From: Pseudomonadota bacterium
GTDB taxonomy: Bacteria > Pseudomonadota > Alphaproteobacteria > Rhizobiales > Xanthobacteraceae
Length of the DNA stretch: 64,000 nt
Reading direction: 5' to 3'
Assembly (NCBI GenBank): GCA_023404675.1
Contig: JAEYAW010000010.1
Location: 124,001 to 188,000 of the forward strand
Below, piece after piece: positions 17,724-26,663 of this stretch; positions within the stretch are counted from its first letter, which is position 1, and each line of letters begins with the position of its first letter. A program made the translations under genes and the position numbers. The notes under the pieces were generated by a model that saw only the letters and a program-made list of their open reading frames with translations, was not told where the DNA came from and did not search any database.

Positions 17724-19184
17724 TCAATCGCGGCGACGCGATATGACGTAAGACTCATCGTAAAACCAGAGACCGTCATGCCTGCGCAACACTTCGCGCG
17801 TCGCGTCCAGATAGCGGCCGCTCTGGGTCATTTCCGTCAGCCGGTCATCCTCGACCTGGGCGACGTAGACCGCCGCGTTCCAGGCCGCGAAGGCCGTTGA
17901 CGTCCCGATGGGGCCGGTGACCTCATCGGGCAGCGCCTCCATATCATAGCGAAACACCGATCGGCTATCGGAATAGGCGTTGAAATTCAGGTCTCGCCCG
18001 TCCGCCCCCAGCTCGTATTTGACCGCCCTGAGCAGGTCGTGACGGCTGACGGAAAAGGGATTTTCTCCCGGCCATACCGCCTGAATGATCTCCATCCCCG
18101 GATCCTGCCCGTGGGAGTGGATTCCGATCAGCCGCCCCCCCGGCCGAAGCGCCCGCGCCAGCGGGGCGACGATCCGCCGGGCGCGGAAATTCACAGAAGA
18201 TTTCGCGCGGTAGGGCTGGGAGGCGATCACGAGGTCGAAATTGGCCTCCGCCCGGCCGGCCCTCGGAATGCTCGAATCCAGCAGGAACCGGTGGTCCTCC
18301 CGGTACATCACGATCACCACCGGCCGCTCATAGACCGGCATGCCGGAGCGCGGCGACACGCTGGCGCGCCAGTTCTCCTTCAGGAACGGTTCGAGTTCCG
18401 CGATCTGGCTCTCGAACTCGCCCGAGGTCGATCCGCGCAGCGCGACCTCGCGCCAGACCATGGCCGCGGCCGCGGCCGCCGAGCGCGGCGTCAGCCACGG
18501 CGCCTCGGCGTAGTACATGTTGGTGAAAACGAAGATGGAGGCCGGATGCTCGGTCAGGCGATCCGGCAATTTCTCCAGTGTCAGCCGCACGTCCTCCAGG
18601 CTGATCTCCTTGCCGGAAATGTAGAGCGGCATATGCGGATGGCGGGCATGGACCTGGCGCAGCACCTTCGCCAGCACGGTGCCGTCGCCCATGCCGCCGT
18701 CGAACAGCCGCAGCGCCGGCGGGCGCGGATGGATGCTGCCGAGTTCAAGCGCCACCCGGTCCGCGATCACACGCTTCTCGGAACAGGTGTGGACGAACAG
18801 CAGATATTTCTGCCGGTTCTCGAAGAAACGGAAATTGCCGCGTGGGTCGCGCCGCTCCGGCAGTGCCTCGGGCAGGCCGCGTGCGGGTTGAGGCGCGGCC
18901 TCGCCCAGCATGGTTTCGATCCGCTCCAGCGTGTCGGTGGTGATGCGCTTGCCCTCGCGCAGGCGCGCCACCAGCTTGCCGTCGTTCACCGCGCGGCGGC
19001 CGAAGGTGGATTCGGCCATGCCTGCGGCGCGGCAATACTCCGCGATGCGGGCGAGCAGGGCGTCGTTGCGGGCTGGCACGTCGGCAGGCTTTCCAGATGG
19101 CGTCAAAGGGCGGCGATGATGGCGCGTGAGAAGATAGGGGGCAACCCGAAGCCCGCGGACCGTGACGCGACGTCCGGTCCCCAT
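17724..19184 (-). CDS. Methyltransferase-like protein with HTH-like N-terminal region
   Basis: About 486 residues from the ATG at 19184; a TTG at 19106 is an alternative. A helix-turn-helix-like part (STFGRRAVNDGKLVARLREG, then TTDTLERIETML) lies at roughly residues 60-105. A long domain follows with class I methyltransferase motifs: RLFDGGMGDGTVLAKVL as the SAM-binding glycine loop, FDLVIASQPYRAK, and ALRPGGRLIGIHSHG. The substrate is unknown. The gene lies immediately upstream of metK (155 bases apart, same strand), and ahcY follows, suggesting a link to SAM supply or a regulator sensing SAM. Similar proteins occur in rhizobia as uncharacterised methyltransferases. Confidence 0.75.
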   Translation of the reverse strand: MGTGRRVTVRGLRVAPYLLTRHHRRPLTPSGKPADVPARNDALLARIAEYCRAAGMAESTFGRRAVNDGKLVARLREGKRITTDTLERIETMLGEAAPQPARGLPEALPERRDPRGNFRFFENRQKYLLFVHTCSEKRVIADRVALELGSIHPRPPALRLFDGGMGDGTVLAKVLRQVHARHPHMPLYISGKEISLEDVRLTLEKLPDRLTEHPASIFVFTNMYYAEAPWLTPRSAAAAAAMVWREVALRGSTSGEFESQIAELEPFLKENWRASVSPRSGMPVYERPVVIVMYREDHRFLLDSSIPRAGRAEANFDLVIASQPYRAKSSVNFRARRIVAPLARALRPGGRLIGIHSHGQDPGMEIIQAVWPGENPFSVSRHDLLRAVKYELGADGRDLNFNAYSDSRSVFRYDMEALPDEVTGPIGTSTAFAAWNAAVYVAQVEDDRLTEMTQSGRYLDATREVLRRHDGLWFYDESYVISRRRD

Positions 19185-19239
19185 TGATGCGCCCTCTCCC
19201 GCAAGAGGAGAAGGTTCGGAAGGCAACCTCGGGCGCGCC

Positions 19240-19941
19240 CTACCCGATCTTTCTCAAAAAACCCGTCAGATCGTCGGTGACGTGATCGACATGCGCCGCG
19301 TCGCGGCCCTCAAGCTCCCAGTCCTCACGCACCACTTCCTTCGCACCATCCGGAACGACCAGCACCGTGGTCATGCCGAGATCGTGCGGCACCGTGAGAT
19401 TGCGGGCGAGATCCTCGAACATCGCCGCGCGCGATGGATCGACGCCGTGGCGCGACAGAAACCGCTGATAGGTTCCCGGCGACGGCTTGGGCTCGAATTC
19501 GGCGGCGACGATATCGAAAACGTCCTCGAAATGCCCTCCGATGCCAAGCCGCGCCAGCACGTTGCCGGCGTGATCGCGCGAGCCGTTGGTGAGGATCAGC
19601 TTGCGTCCGGGCAAGGCTTCGATCGCGGCCCCGAGCCGCGGGTTCGGCTCCAGCGGAGAATGATCGATCGCGTGCACGTAACTGAGAAACTCGTCGGCGG
19701 AGATGCCGTGCTCGCTCATCAGCCCGCGCATGGTGGTGCCGTAGCGCTTGTAATAGTCCTTCTGGATGCGGAAGGCCTCATCATGCGCGATCCCCAGCAG
19801 GTTCGCGACATAATCGCGGATGCGCGCATCGACCTGCTGCCACAGATTGACGTGATGCGGATACAGCGTGTTGTCGAGATCGAACACCCAGGTCTCGACA
19901 TGGGCGAAGGCGCGGGGGGCGCGCTGGGATGGAAGAGACAT
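19240..19941 (-). CDS. HAD-family pyrimidine 5'-nucleotidase-like phosphatase
   Basis: 233 residues. The catalytic motif I is VFDLDNTLYP, motif II ILTNGSRDHA, and the third region KPSPGTYQRFL with FEDLARNLTVPHDLGM as motif IV. This set defines the HAD nucleotidase branch related to yeast Sdt1/Phm8. It probably dephosphorylates pyrimidine nucleotides or similar small phosphates in the cytoplasm. The next gene on the strand is the methyltransferase, after 55 bases with a CTCTCCC-type hairpin. The ribosome site upstream of the ATG is weak. Confidence 0.9.
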   Translation of the reverse strand: MSLPSQRAPRAFAHVETWVFDLDNTLYPHHVNLWQQVDARIRDYVANLLGIAHDEAFRIQKDYYKRYGTTMRGLMSEHGISADEFLSYVHAIDHSPLEPNPRLGAAIEALPGRKLILTNGSRDHAGNVLARLGIGGHFEDVFDIVAAEFEPKPSPGTYQRFLSRHGVDPSRAAMFEDLARNLTVPHDLGMTTVLVVPDGAKEVVREDWELEGRDAAHVDHVTDDLTGFLRKIG

Positions 19942-20023
19942 TGGCGGACCGGTTTCTGCTTTCCTTCGTCGTCCCTGCGCGGGCGGAGACCTCGATCAGG
20001 GACGCATTGCCTCTATGATCGGG

Positions 20024-20046
20024 ATGGCCGGGTCAAGCCCGGCCAT
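20024..20046. repeat. Palindromic repeat copy (ATGGCCGGG family)
   Basis: Arms ATGGCCGGG and CCCGGCCAT with a five-base loop TCAAG. It lies in the 346-base gene-free stretch 19942-20287, which is otherwise filled by the second repeat family and a short purine-rich run next to the DUF1036 gene end. Confidence 0.85.
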
Positions 20047-20095
20047 GACGAAAACCAGCGCGAGGGGCAGGCGACCGAACGGCTACCCCGTGGCC

Positions 20096-20218
20096 CGTCA
20101 CCCCGAGGCGCGCACGAAGCGTGCCGCGAGGGGCGACGGTCGAGGCCTTCCGTCCGCCTGCGATCTGATGGCCGCTCGAGGCTCGCCGCAAAGAGCGGCG
20201 CGCGCCTCGGGATGATGG
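20096..20218. repeat. Long inverted repeat element (CGTCACCC...GGGATGA family)
   Basis: The element begins CGTCACCCCGAGGCGCGC and ends in the near inverse GCGCGCCTCGGGATGATG, with internal GGTCGAGG and GCTCGAGG pieces. It has the same architecture as the elements at 22518-22620 and 53828-53942. No coding capacity is convincing. Confidence 0.7.
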
Positions 20219-20287
20219 AACTGAGGGCTCAGATTTGATCCCCTCGCGGCCTCGCACCGCAAACAAGCGAAGGCGACAAAAAAAACC

Positions 20288-21346
20288 TCACGGCACGCTC
20301 AGCCGCAGCGTCTGGCCGCCGCTGCTCATGTCCACCGCCGCAAAGCCCGTCGAACTCAGGCCCCGCGCGGAACAGTCGCCCTGCTCGGCGATCTCGAACG
20401 GCGTGTCGCGGGTGCAGAGCAGGCGCGGGCCGCCCCAGTTCAGCGGCTTGTCCCTGATTTTCACGGGCCGGCCATCGGCATTCACCGCCTCTGCGAAGCT
20501 GAACACCTGCTTCGGCTGCCCGGTCAGATCGGGATGCAGGCACTTGCCCGCCGCGACGCCGTACCAGCCGCGCGTCGTCACCGCCTTGCCGTCGTCGATG
20601 GCGATCGCCGCCAGCACCTTGTAGGGCGTATCGTTGCACCACGTCAGGCCGGTCGGAGACGGAGCCTGCACCGCATCGGTCAGCGTCGCGAAGAAACTGT
20701 CGTCCTTCACCGCGTCCGGCGGCAGGCCGCGCGCCTTGAGGAACGCACCGAGCGCCCCTTGCGTCTTCGGCCCGTCGACGCCATCGATCGGGGCGATGTC
20801 ATATCCGCCGATGGCCAGCAGGCGCTGGATGCCCGCAAGACGAGCCTGCTCGTCGTCATACTCGCTGCCTTCGGCGAGATAGGCGACGCTGTTGCCCTCC
20901 TCGTCGGTGCCGGGCTTCACCTCGGTGAACACCGCAAGACGCTGGCCGCCGCGACAGTCCCGCGCCGCCGCGATGACGAAATTGCCGTCGGCGACACAGA
21001 GCCGGTCGGTGTCATTCTGCGGTGCGGGCGCCGCGCCGTAGAGCGGCAGGACGCGCGCATGCAAAAGAATGCGATCCACGCTGAAAGCGCCCTGTCCCAC
21101 CACCTGGCATTGCGCGGGGTTGAGGCGGAACCAGCCGCGCGTCGCGGTCGCGCCCCTGTCGTCGATGCCGATGGCGGCCTCGACGACATAGCTCATCCGA
21201 TTGCAGATCTTGAAATCCGCATGCGCGGGCAGCGCGGACGCCAGCCACGACACCAGCGCCGCCGGCAGCGCGAGCAGCAGCCGCCGCCCGAGCGGCCGGC
21301 GCGCCGTCGGCCAGCGCGGCAGTGGCGGATGCGCGCGCTCCCGCAT
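20288..21346 (-). CDS. Secreted protein with two DUF1036 domains
   Basis: 352 residues. After an arginine-rich start and a hydrophobic segment (LLLALPAALVSWLASALPAHA, likely signal peptide) come two related DUF1036 domains: DFKICNRMSYVVEAAIGIDD with TRGWFRLNPAQC, and LTWCNDTPYKVLAAIAIDD with TRGWYGVAAGKC. Between them sits a peptidoglycan-binding-like stretch (GIQRLLAIGGYDIAPIDGVDG). The duplicated domain with paired cysteines suggests an extracytoplasmic protein, perhaps attached to the cell wall. Function unknown. It starts 3 bases after the argB stop, so it is probably co-transcribed with argB. Confidence 0.85.
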   Translation of the reverse strand: MRERAHPPLPRWPTARRPLGRRLLLALPAALVSWLASALPAHADFKICNRMSYVVEAAIGIDDRGATATRGWFRLNPAQCQVVGQGAFSVDRILLHARVLPLYGAAPAPQNDTDRLCVADGNFVIAAARDCRGGQRLAVFTEVKPGTDEEGNSVAYLAEGSEYDDEQARLAGIQRLLAIGGYDIAPIDGVDGPKTQGALGAFLKARGLPPDAVKDDSFFATLTDAVQAPSPTGLTWCNDTPYKVLAAIAIDDGKAVTTRGWYGVAAGKCLHPDLTGQPKQVFSFAEAVNADGRPVKIRDKPLNWGGPRLLCTRDTPFEIAEQGDCSARGLSSTGFAAVDMSSGGQTLRLSVP

Positions 21347-21348
21347 CG

Positions 21349-22245
21349 TCACTTGTGGATCAGCGTTCCGGTGCCCTGATCGGTGAACAGTTCGAGCAGC
21401 ACCGCATGCGGAGCCTTGCCGTCGATGATGACCACGCCCTCGACGCCGGCTTCCAGCGCATAGATGCAGGTCTCCACCTTCGGAATCATGCCACCCGAGA
21501 TGGTGCCGTCCGCGATCAGCCGCCGCGCGTCCTTCACCGACAGTTCCGGGATCAGGGTCCTGGACTTGTCGAGCACGCCCGGCACGTCGGTCAGCAGCAG
21601 CAGCCGCTTGGCCTTCAGCGCCCCCGCGACCGCTCCGGCGAACGTATCGGCATTGATGTTGAAAGTCTGGCCGGTGTCGGAGGTCGCCAGCGGCGCGAGC
21701 ACCGGGATCAGTTCGTGGCCGATCAGCTGGTTGAGCAGCGTCAGATCGACCTTCTGCGGCTCGCCGACGAAACCGAGATCGACGACTTTCTCGATATGCG
21801 AATCCGGATCGACCATGGTGCGCGTGGCCTTCACCGCCCGAACCATGTTGCCGTCCTTGCCGCACAGGCCGACGGCCTTGCCGCCCGCCTCGTTGATGTA
21901 GCCGACGATCTGCTTGTTGATCGATCCGGCCAGCACCATCTCGACGATCTCGATGGTCGCGGCATCGGTGATGCGCAGGCCCGCCGCGAATTCCGACTTG
22001 ATGCCGAGCCGCTTGAGCATGGTCGCGATCTGCGGTCCGCCGCCATGCACCACCACCGGGTTGATGGCGGTCTGCTCCAGCAGCACGATATCGCTGGCGA
22101 AATCGCGCGCCAGCGTCTCCTCGCCCATGGCATGGCCGCCATACTTGATGACGATGGTTTCCTCGTCATAGCGCTGCATGTGCGGCAGCGCCTCCGACAG
22201 GATGCGGGCCTGGTCGAGGGGCGAAATGACGGGCGCGTCGGTCAT
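21349..22245 (-). CDS. argB: N-acetylglutamate kinase
   Basis: 298 residues. The enzyme phosphorylates N-acetylglutamate in arginine synthesis. Signature parts: IVIKYGGHAMGEE, NPVVVHGGGPQIATMLKRLG, FNINADTFAGAVAGAL and the C-terminal region SGGMIPKVETCIYALEAGVEG with DGKAPHAVLLELFTDQGTGT, typical of the arginine-regulated type. It is divergent to dapD across a 469-base gap and leads the DUF1036 gene. Confidence 0.97.
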   Translation of the reverse strand: MTDAPVISPLDQARILSEALPHMQRYDEETIVIKYGGHAMGEETLARDFASDIVLLEQTAINPVVVHGGGPQIATMLKRLGIKSEFAAGLRITDAATIEIVEMVLAGSINKQIVGYINEAGGKAVGLCGKDGNMVRAVKATRTMVDPDSHIEKVVDLGFVGEPQKVDLTLLNQLIGHELIPVLAPLATSDTGQTFNINADTFAGAVAGALKAKRLLLLTDVPGVLDKSRTLIPELSVKDARRLIADGTISGGMIPKVETCIYALEAGVEGVVIIDGKAPHAVLLELFTDQGTGTLIHK

Positions 22246-22426
22246 CGGGTTGGTCTCTTGGGCAGAATGGCCGGATGGCTCTCTTGCGGGCGCCGCCGCT
22301 CTAGCATTTTGTTCGGGGCGATCCTAGTGACCCGAATCTGAAGTTCGTCACACTGTCGGGCTGATGCCGGACGAATCTCGGATTCATCAGGGTCACCAGC
22401 AAATATATGATTCTGGTGTGGTTTAT

Positions 22427-22480
22427 GGATTTGAAATACGCTCCCCGCCTGGCCGCTATCGTGCGGCGCATTTCAAATCC
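22427..22480. promoter_or_regulatory. Inverted repeat with 11-base arms upstream of dapD
   Basis: GGATTTGAAAT (22427-22437) is the exact inverse of ATTTCAAATCC (22470-22480), with a GC-rich 32-base centre. The arms are AT-rich, unlike the surrounding dispersed repeats. It could be a leader hairpin, the end of an insertion, or an operator pair for argB/dapD. Confidence 0.55.
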
Positions 22481-22517
22481 GCCATGCGAGGGCGGGGATG
22501 GATTTCGGGGCAGGTGG

Positions 22518-22620
22518 CCTCATCCTGAGGCGCTCGCGAAGCGGGCCTCGAAGAAGGACTGACGGAAACGGGGCCGTCGCCCTTCGAGGGCAGCGCTGCG
22601 CGCGGCTGCCTCAGGGGCAC
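22518..22620. repeat. Dispersed inverted repeat element
   Basis: Begins CCTCATCCTGAGGCGC, contains the family markers GGGCCTCGAAG and CGTCGCCCTTCGAGG, and ends GCCTCAGGGGCAC. The layout is the same as at 53828-53942. It lies directly upstream of dapD. Confidence 0.75.
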
Positions 22621-22714
22621 GGGATACGCCCCCGGCCGCTTGACTCCCCCGTCCCGAATCCCGACAAAGCCGCCTTCCCGCCCGCCGTGATTGCCTGAAC
22701 CGGACCCTGATCCC

Positions 22715-23560
22715 ATGTCGCATGCCGCCCTCGAAACCACCATCAACGCCGCCTTCGACGCGCGCGACAGCATCACCTCCGCGACGCAGGGGCCGGTCCG
22801 CGACGCGGTCAACCGCGCGCTCGACCTGCTCGACTGGGGCGAGGCGCGGGTCGCCCAGCGCGGCAGCGACGGCGCATGGACCGTCAATCAGTGGCTGAAG
22901 AAGGCCGTTCTGCTCTCGTTCCGCCTCAACGAGATGAGTGTGATCGCCGGCGGCCCCGGCGGGGCCAACTGGTGGGACAAGGTGCCGTCCAAGTTCGAGG
23001 GCTGGGGCGAGAACCGCTTTCAGGAAGCCGGATTCCGCGCCGTGCCGGGGGCGGTGGTGCGCCGCTCGGCCTTTATCGGCAAGAACGTCGTGCTGATGCC
23101 CTCCTTCGTCAATCTCGGCGCGTATGTCGACGAGAGCACCATGGTGGACACCTGGGCCACGGTCGGCTCCTGCGCGCAGATCGGCAAGCGCGTCCACATC
23201 TCCGGCGGCGCGGGCATCGGCGGCGTGCTGGAGCCGCTGCAGGCTGGCCCGGTCATCATCGAGGACGACTGCTTCATCGGCGCGCGCTCGGAGGTCGCCG
23301 AGGGCGTCGTGGTGCGGCGCGGGGCAGTGCTGGCGATGGGCGTGTTCCTCGGCGCATCGACCAAGATCGTCGATCGCGAGAGCGGCAAGGTTTATGTCGG
23401 CGAGGTGCCGGAATTCTCAGTGGTGGTGCCGGGCGCGCTGCCCGGCCGTCCGCTGCCGGACGGCACGCCCGGACCCTCCACCGCCTGCGCGGTGATCGTG
23501 AAGCGCGTCGACGAGCGCACCCGCTCCAAGACCTCGATCAACGAACTGCTGCGCGACTGA
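22715..23560 (+). CDS. dapD: 2,3,4,5-tetrahydropyridine-2,6-dicarboxylate N-succinyltransferase
   Basis: 281 residues, the expected size. It forms the N-succinyl intermediate of the lysine/diaminopimelate pathway. The left-handed beta-helix hexapeptides are obvious from residue 110 onward (SAFIGKNVVLMPSFVNLGAY, GSCAQIGKRVHISGGAGIGG, DDCFIGARSEV). The ATG at 22715 fits family N-termini; an upstream in-frame ATG at 22691 gives an atypical proline-rich extension. It is followed after 27 bases by dapE. Confidence 0.97.
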   Translation: MSHAALETTINAAFDARDSITSATQGPVRDAVNRALDLLDWGEARVAQRGSDGAWTVNQWLKKAVLLSFRLNEMSVIAGGPGGANWWDKVPSKFEGWGENRFQEAGFRAVPGAVVRRSAFIGKNVVLMPSFVNLGAYVDESTMVDTWATVGSCAQIGKRVHISGGAGIGGVLEPLQAGPVIIEDDCFIGARSEVAEGVVVRRGAVLAMGVFLGASTKIVDRESGKVYVGEVPEFSVVVPGALPGRPLPDGTPGPSTACAVIVKRVDERTRSKTSINELLRD

Positions 23561-23587
23561 TCCGAAGACGGCAGAGGGAGACAAAAA

Positions 23588-24742
23588 ATGCCCGCCGATC
23601 CCGTCGCCCTCGCCCAGCAACTGCTGCGCTGCCCCTCCGTGACGCCGGCTGAGGGCGGCGCGCTGCTGGTGCTCGACCGCGCGCTGACGGCAGCCGGGTT
23701 CACCGTGCACCGCATGGTGTTCTCCGAGCCCGGCACGGCGGACGTGGAGAACCTTTACGCGCGCATCGGCACCGAAGGGCCGCACATCACCTTCGCGGGC
23801 CATACCGACGTGGTGCCGCCGGGCGATGAGACCGCCTGGAGCCACGGCGCGTTCGCGGGCGATATCGACGCCGGCCTGCTGTACGGGCGCGGCGCGGTGG
23901 ACATGAAGGGCGCGATCGCCTGCGCGGTGGCGGCGACGCTGGATCATATCGAGCAGAACGGCGCGCCGAAGGGCTCCGTCTCCTTCCTCATCACCGGCGA
24001 CGAGGAAGGCGTGGCGGTGAACGGCACCGTCAAGCTGCTGCAATGGGCGGCCGAACGCGGCGAAAAATTCGATCATTGCGTGCTCGGCGAGCCGAGCAAC
24101 GTCAACGAACTCGGCGACACCATCAAGATCGGCCGGCGCGGCTCGCTGTCCGGCACCATCACGGTGGATGGCACGCAAGGCCATGTCGCCTATCCGCACC
24201 GCGCCGATAATCCTGTTCCCGACATCGCGACGCTGATCAGCGCGCTGGTGTCCGAGCCGCTGGACCGTGGCAGCGCGCATTTTCAGGCGTCGAATCTTGA
24301 GTTCGTTTCGGTCGATGTCGGCAATCCGGCGTGGAACGTGATCCCCGGACAGGCGCGGGCGCGCTTCAACATCCGCTACAACGACTGCCATACCGAACCG
24401 TCGCTGAAGGATCTGGTGGAAAGCCGGATGCAGGCCGCCTGCGGCAACCGTATCAAGGCGCGGCTCGACTGGGAGCCCTCGAACGCGGGCGTGTTCATTG
24501 CGCAGCCGGGCCCCTTCACCGATCTCGTCGTCGGCGCGATCGAGGAAGTCACTGGGCGACGGCCCGAACTCAACACCGGCGGCGGCACCTCGGACGCGCG
24601 CTTCATCACGCACTATTGCCCCGTGCTGGAATTCGGCCTTGTCGGCGACACCATGCACAAGGTGGACGAGCGCACACCGGTCGCCGATCTGGTGAAGCTC
24701 ACCGACATCTACCGCCGCATCCTGACGCGGTATTTCGCGTGA
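23588..24742 (+). CDS. dapE: Succinyl-diaminopimelate desuccinylase
   Basis: 384 residues of the M20 metallopeptidase family. Zinc-site motifs: FAGHTDVVPPGD, GRGAVDMKGAIAC, the catalytic pair in ITGDEEGVAVNGT, and the C-terminal FGLVGDTMHKVDERTP histidine. Also visible is TGGGTSDARF. It removes succinate to yield LL-diaminopimelate for lysine and peptidoglycan. A GAGGGAG ribosome site precedes the ATG. It pairs with dapD. Confidence 0.97.
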   Translation: MPADPVALAQQLLRCPSVTPAEGGALLVLDRALTAAGFTVHRMVFSEPGTADVENLYARIGTEGPHITFAGHTDVVPPGDETAWSHGAFAGDIDAGLLYGRGAVDMKGAIACAVAATLDHIEQNGAPKGSVSFLITGDEEGVAVNGTVKLLQWAAERGEKFDHCVLGEPSNVNELGDTIKIGRRGSLSGTITVDGTQGHVAYPHRADNPVPDIATLISALVSEPLDRGSAHFQASNLEFVSVDVGNPAWNVIPGQARARFNIRYNDCHTEPSLKDLVESRMQAACGNRIKARLDWEPSNAGVFIAQPGPFTDLVVGAIEEVTGRRPELNTGGGTSDARFITHYCPVLEFGLVGDTMHKVDERTPVADLVKLTDIYRRILTRYFA

Positions 24743-24836
24743 GATGGGCTTCGCGCCACCGCCCCGTCCCCCGCAAGCGGGGGAGCGTTGGGAAGGGGTC
24801 GGTGAAAGTCCGGGAAGATAAAGACGAGGCCCGCGC

Positions 24837-25403
24837 ATGACCGGAAAGATTCTCGTCGTCACCGCCCTGCCCGACGAACTCGACCGCCACCGCGCGCCGG
24901 ACGGCGTCGAGGTGATCTATTGCGGCGTCGGCAAGATCAACACCACGCTCGCCACGCTTGAGGCGATCCAGCGCGTCGCCCCGGACATCGTGGTGAATTA
25001 TGGAACAGCCGGCCGCATCAACCCCGCGCGCCACGGGCTGATCGAGATCGCTCACGTCATCCAGCGCGACATGATGGCGATGCCGCTCGCCCCGCGCGGC
25101 CGCACACCGTTCGCGCCCGAGCTGGACCGGCTGTCGTCGGGGCATGGCGATGCGATCTGCGGCACCGGCGACAGTTTCGTCAGCGCCGCCGATCCGTGGC
25201 TCGCCGAGAACCGCGTCGACGTGGTGGACATGGAGCTGTTCGCGCTGGCGCAGACCTGCCTGCGCCACGACACGCCCTGGCGGGCCTACAAGTTCATCAC
25301 CGACGACGCCAACGAACTCGCCGCCGACCATTGGAACGAGAACGTCGCCAGCGGCGAGGAGCTGTTCTGGAACGCGCTGCGTCGCGACCTGATGGGCGGG
25401 TAA
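24837..25403 (+). CDS. Phosphorylase-superfamily nucleosidase (MTA/SAH nucleosidase-like)
   Basis: 188 residues, shorter than typical MtnN (about 230). Recognisable elements: ILVVTALPDELDRH, YCGVGKINTTLAT, VNYGTAGRINP, GDSFVSA, and the purine-site glutamate in VVDMELFALAQTC with the following KFITDDAN. These define a PNP/UDP phosphorylase-fold nucleosidase acting on adenosine-type nucleosides such as methylthioadenosine or S-adenosylhomocysteine. It lies 95 bases behind dapE, across a short CCCCGTCCCCCGC hairpin, and may be independently expressed. Confidence 0.82.
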   Translation: MTGKILVVTALPDELDRHRAPDGVEVIYCGVGKINTTLATLEAIQRVAPDIVVNYGTAGRINPARHGLIEIAHVIQRDMMAMPLAPRGRTPFAPELDRLSSGHGDAICGTGDSFVSAADPWLAENRVDVVDMELFALAQTCLRHDTPWRAYKFITDDANELAADHWNENVASGEELFWNALRRDLMGG

Positions 25404-25408
25404 TTTCA

Positions 25409-25432
25409 CCGTCGCCCTTCGAGGCTCGCTGG
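25409..25432. repeat. Half copy of the CGTCGCCCTTCGAGG repeat
   Basis: CCGTCGCCCTTCGAGGCTCGC, matching the second half of the element at 53828-53942 in orientation and sequence. It sits between the nucleosidase and the convergent Fic gene. A degenerate half copy lies at 28722-28747. Confidence 0.7.
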
Positions 25433-25467
25433 CGCGTCAAAACTCCGCTTCATCCGGGCTGCGGATG

Positions 25468-26661
25468 CTAGGTTTCCGGGAACAATTTTGGAAACAAGAC
25501 GTCCAGCGACTCGATCGGGAAACGCAACGAAACAACGCCCTTCGGCGTTTCCGATCCGAGCAGGCCTTCGGCGATCACATCGGCCAGCACCCGCCGCGCG
25601 GACCGATCCGGAAGTCCCGTGATGCGCGCGATCTCACCCCGTTCAAACTGTCCTCGGATGAGCGCTTCTTCCAACAGTCGCGCGGCTTCCGGCTTCAACG
25701 TCTTGCTGCGCTCGGCATACGTCCTGAGGCGGCGGCCGAGGCTATCGAGTTCGAAGAGGCCGTCCATGAATTTCACTTGATCGAGACAGACTTGCAGAAA
25801 CCACAGGGTAAATTCGCCAAGCGCCTTGAGTGAGAGATTGCCGCGACCATCGAGGTCGCCTTGGCGCTGCATGTCCGCCAAATCCATCATCCGCTTGTAC
25901 TCACTCGGCGCCTTAAGACCGCGGGCGAGACCGCGGGAGACCGACCAAAGGCCATGCGACCCTATTCCGGCAAGCTGCGCCATCGCGTGACTCATCAGGC
26001 GGCTGACGCGACCATTACCATCCGGAAAAGGATGGATGTAATTGAAGCGGTGGTGGGCCGCAGCCATTGCCATGATGCGACCTGCCGTTTTCATCGACTT
26101 GAACGCGTAGCGCTGTTCGAAATACTTCATGAAGTCATCAACACGAACGCTTGACGGGGGCATATGCCGCCCAACCACCACGTCATGCTCGGGCTTCGAG
26201 CGCCACGTGCCCGGCATCATGATGAACTCCGAGCCCTCGCCACGGATGCGCAGCATGCCTTCCGGCGCATCACGATAGAATTCGAGATGCAGCCATTTGA
26301 TGAATTCGATCGAGGCTGGCTCAAAGAGCTTGCCGTTGGCGGCAAGGCGATCGATTTCGGTTTGCACCCGCACATGGGCTGCGGCTTCGAGCTGAAGATT
26401 TCTGCGGCCCTCGTCTTGATCGAGCTCGCCCTCCAGAGCGCGGGCAATATCCTTCGGGCGCGTGTTATGGCCCTCGATCAGGTTGCTGTAATAGGTGTTC
26501 ATGAGCCGCACGAGATCGGCGAGATTGGCGGCGGTGCGTGGATGCAATCCGAGGCCGAGTTTCGTGGCTGCCGCCGACAAGTCGGCGATCACGTCCGTGA
26601 TCGCCTCGGACGTCTCTTCGAGTCTTGCGGGTTCGATACGCTGCGGGGTTTCGTCCGTCAT
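25468..26661 (-). CDS. Fic-domain protein with C-terminal winged helix
   Basis: 397 residues. The Fic core motif HPFPDGNGR occupies residues 210-218, with the flap region before it (SEFIMMPGTWRS). An inhibitory-helix motif S59-N-L-I-E63-G64 lies N-terminal, so the protein looks like a class II, self-inhibited Fic enzyme that AMPylates proteins. The C-terminal 100 residues resemble a winged-helix DNA-binding domain (RGEIARITGLPDRSARRVLADVIAEGLL). Codon use is less GC-biased than in the neighbours and the upstream DNA is AT-rich, suggesting horizontal gain. No antitoxin gene is adjacent. Confidence 0.92.
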   Translation of the reverse strand: MTDETPQRIEPARLEETSEAITDVIADLSAAATKLGLGLHPRTAANLADLVRLMNTYYSNLIEGHNTRPKDIARALEGELDQDEGRRNLQLEAAAHVRVQTEIDRLAANGKLFEPASIEFIKWLHLEFYRDAPEGMLRIRGEGSEFIMMPGTWRSKPEHDVVVGRHMPPSSVRVDDFMKYFEQRYAFKSMKTAGRIMAMAAAHHRFNYIHPFPDGNGRVSRLMSHAMAQLAGIGSHGLWSVSRGLARGLKAPSEYKRMMDLADMQRQGDLDGRGNLSLKALGEFTLWFLQVCLDQVKFMDGLFELDSLGRRLRTYAERSKTLKPEAARLLEEALIRGQFERGEIARITGLPDRSARRVLADVIAEGLLGSETPKGVVSLRFPIESLDVLFPKLFPET

Positions 26662-26663
26662 TC

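Larger units (their letters stand above)
22246..22714. other. Gene-free region between argB and dapD
   Basis: 469 bases with no credible gene. From left to right: a possible rhizobial repeat fragment around 22316-22352, an AT-richer patch at 22400-22430 suited to a promoter, a strong inverted repeat at 22427-22480, and a long dispersed repeat at 22518-22620. Promoters of both divergent genes must lie here. Confidence 0.6.
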
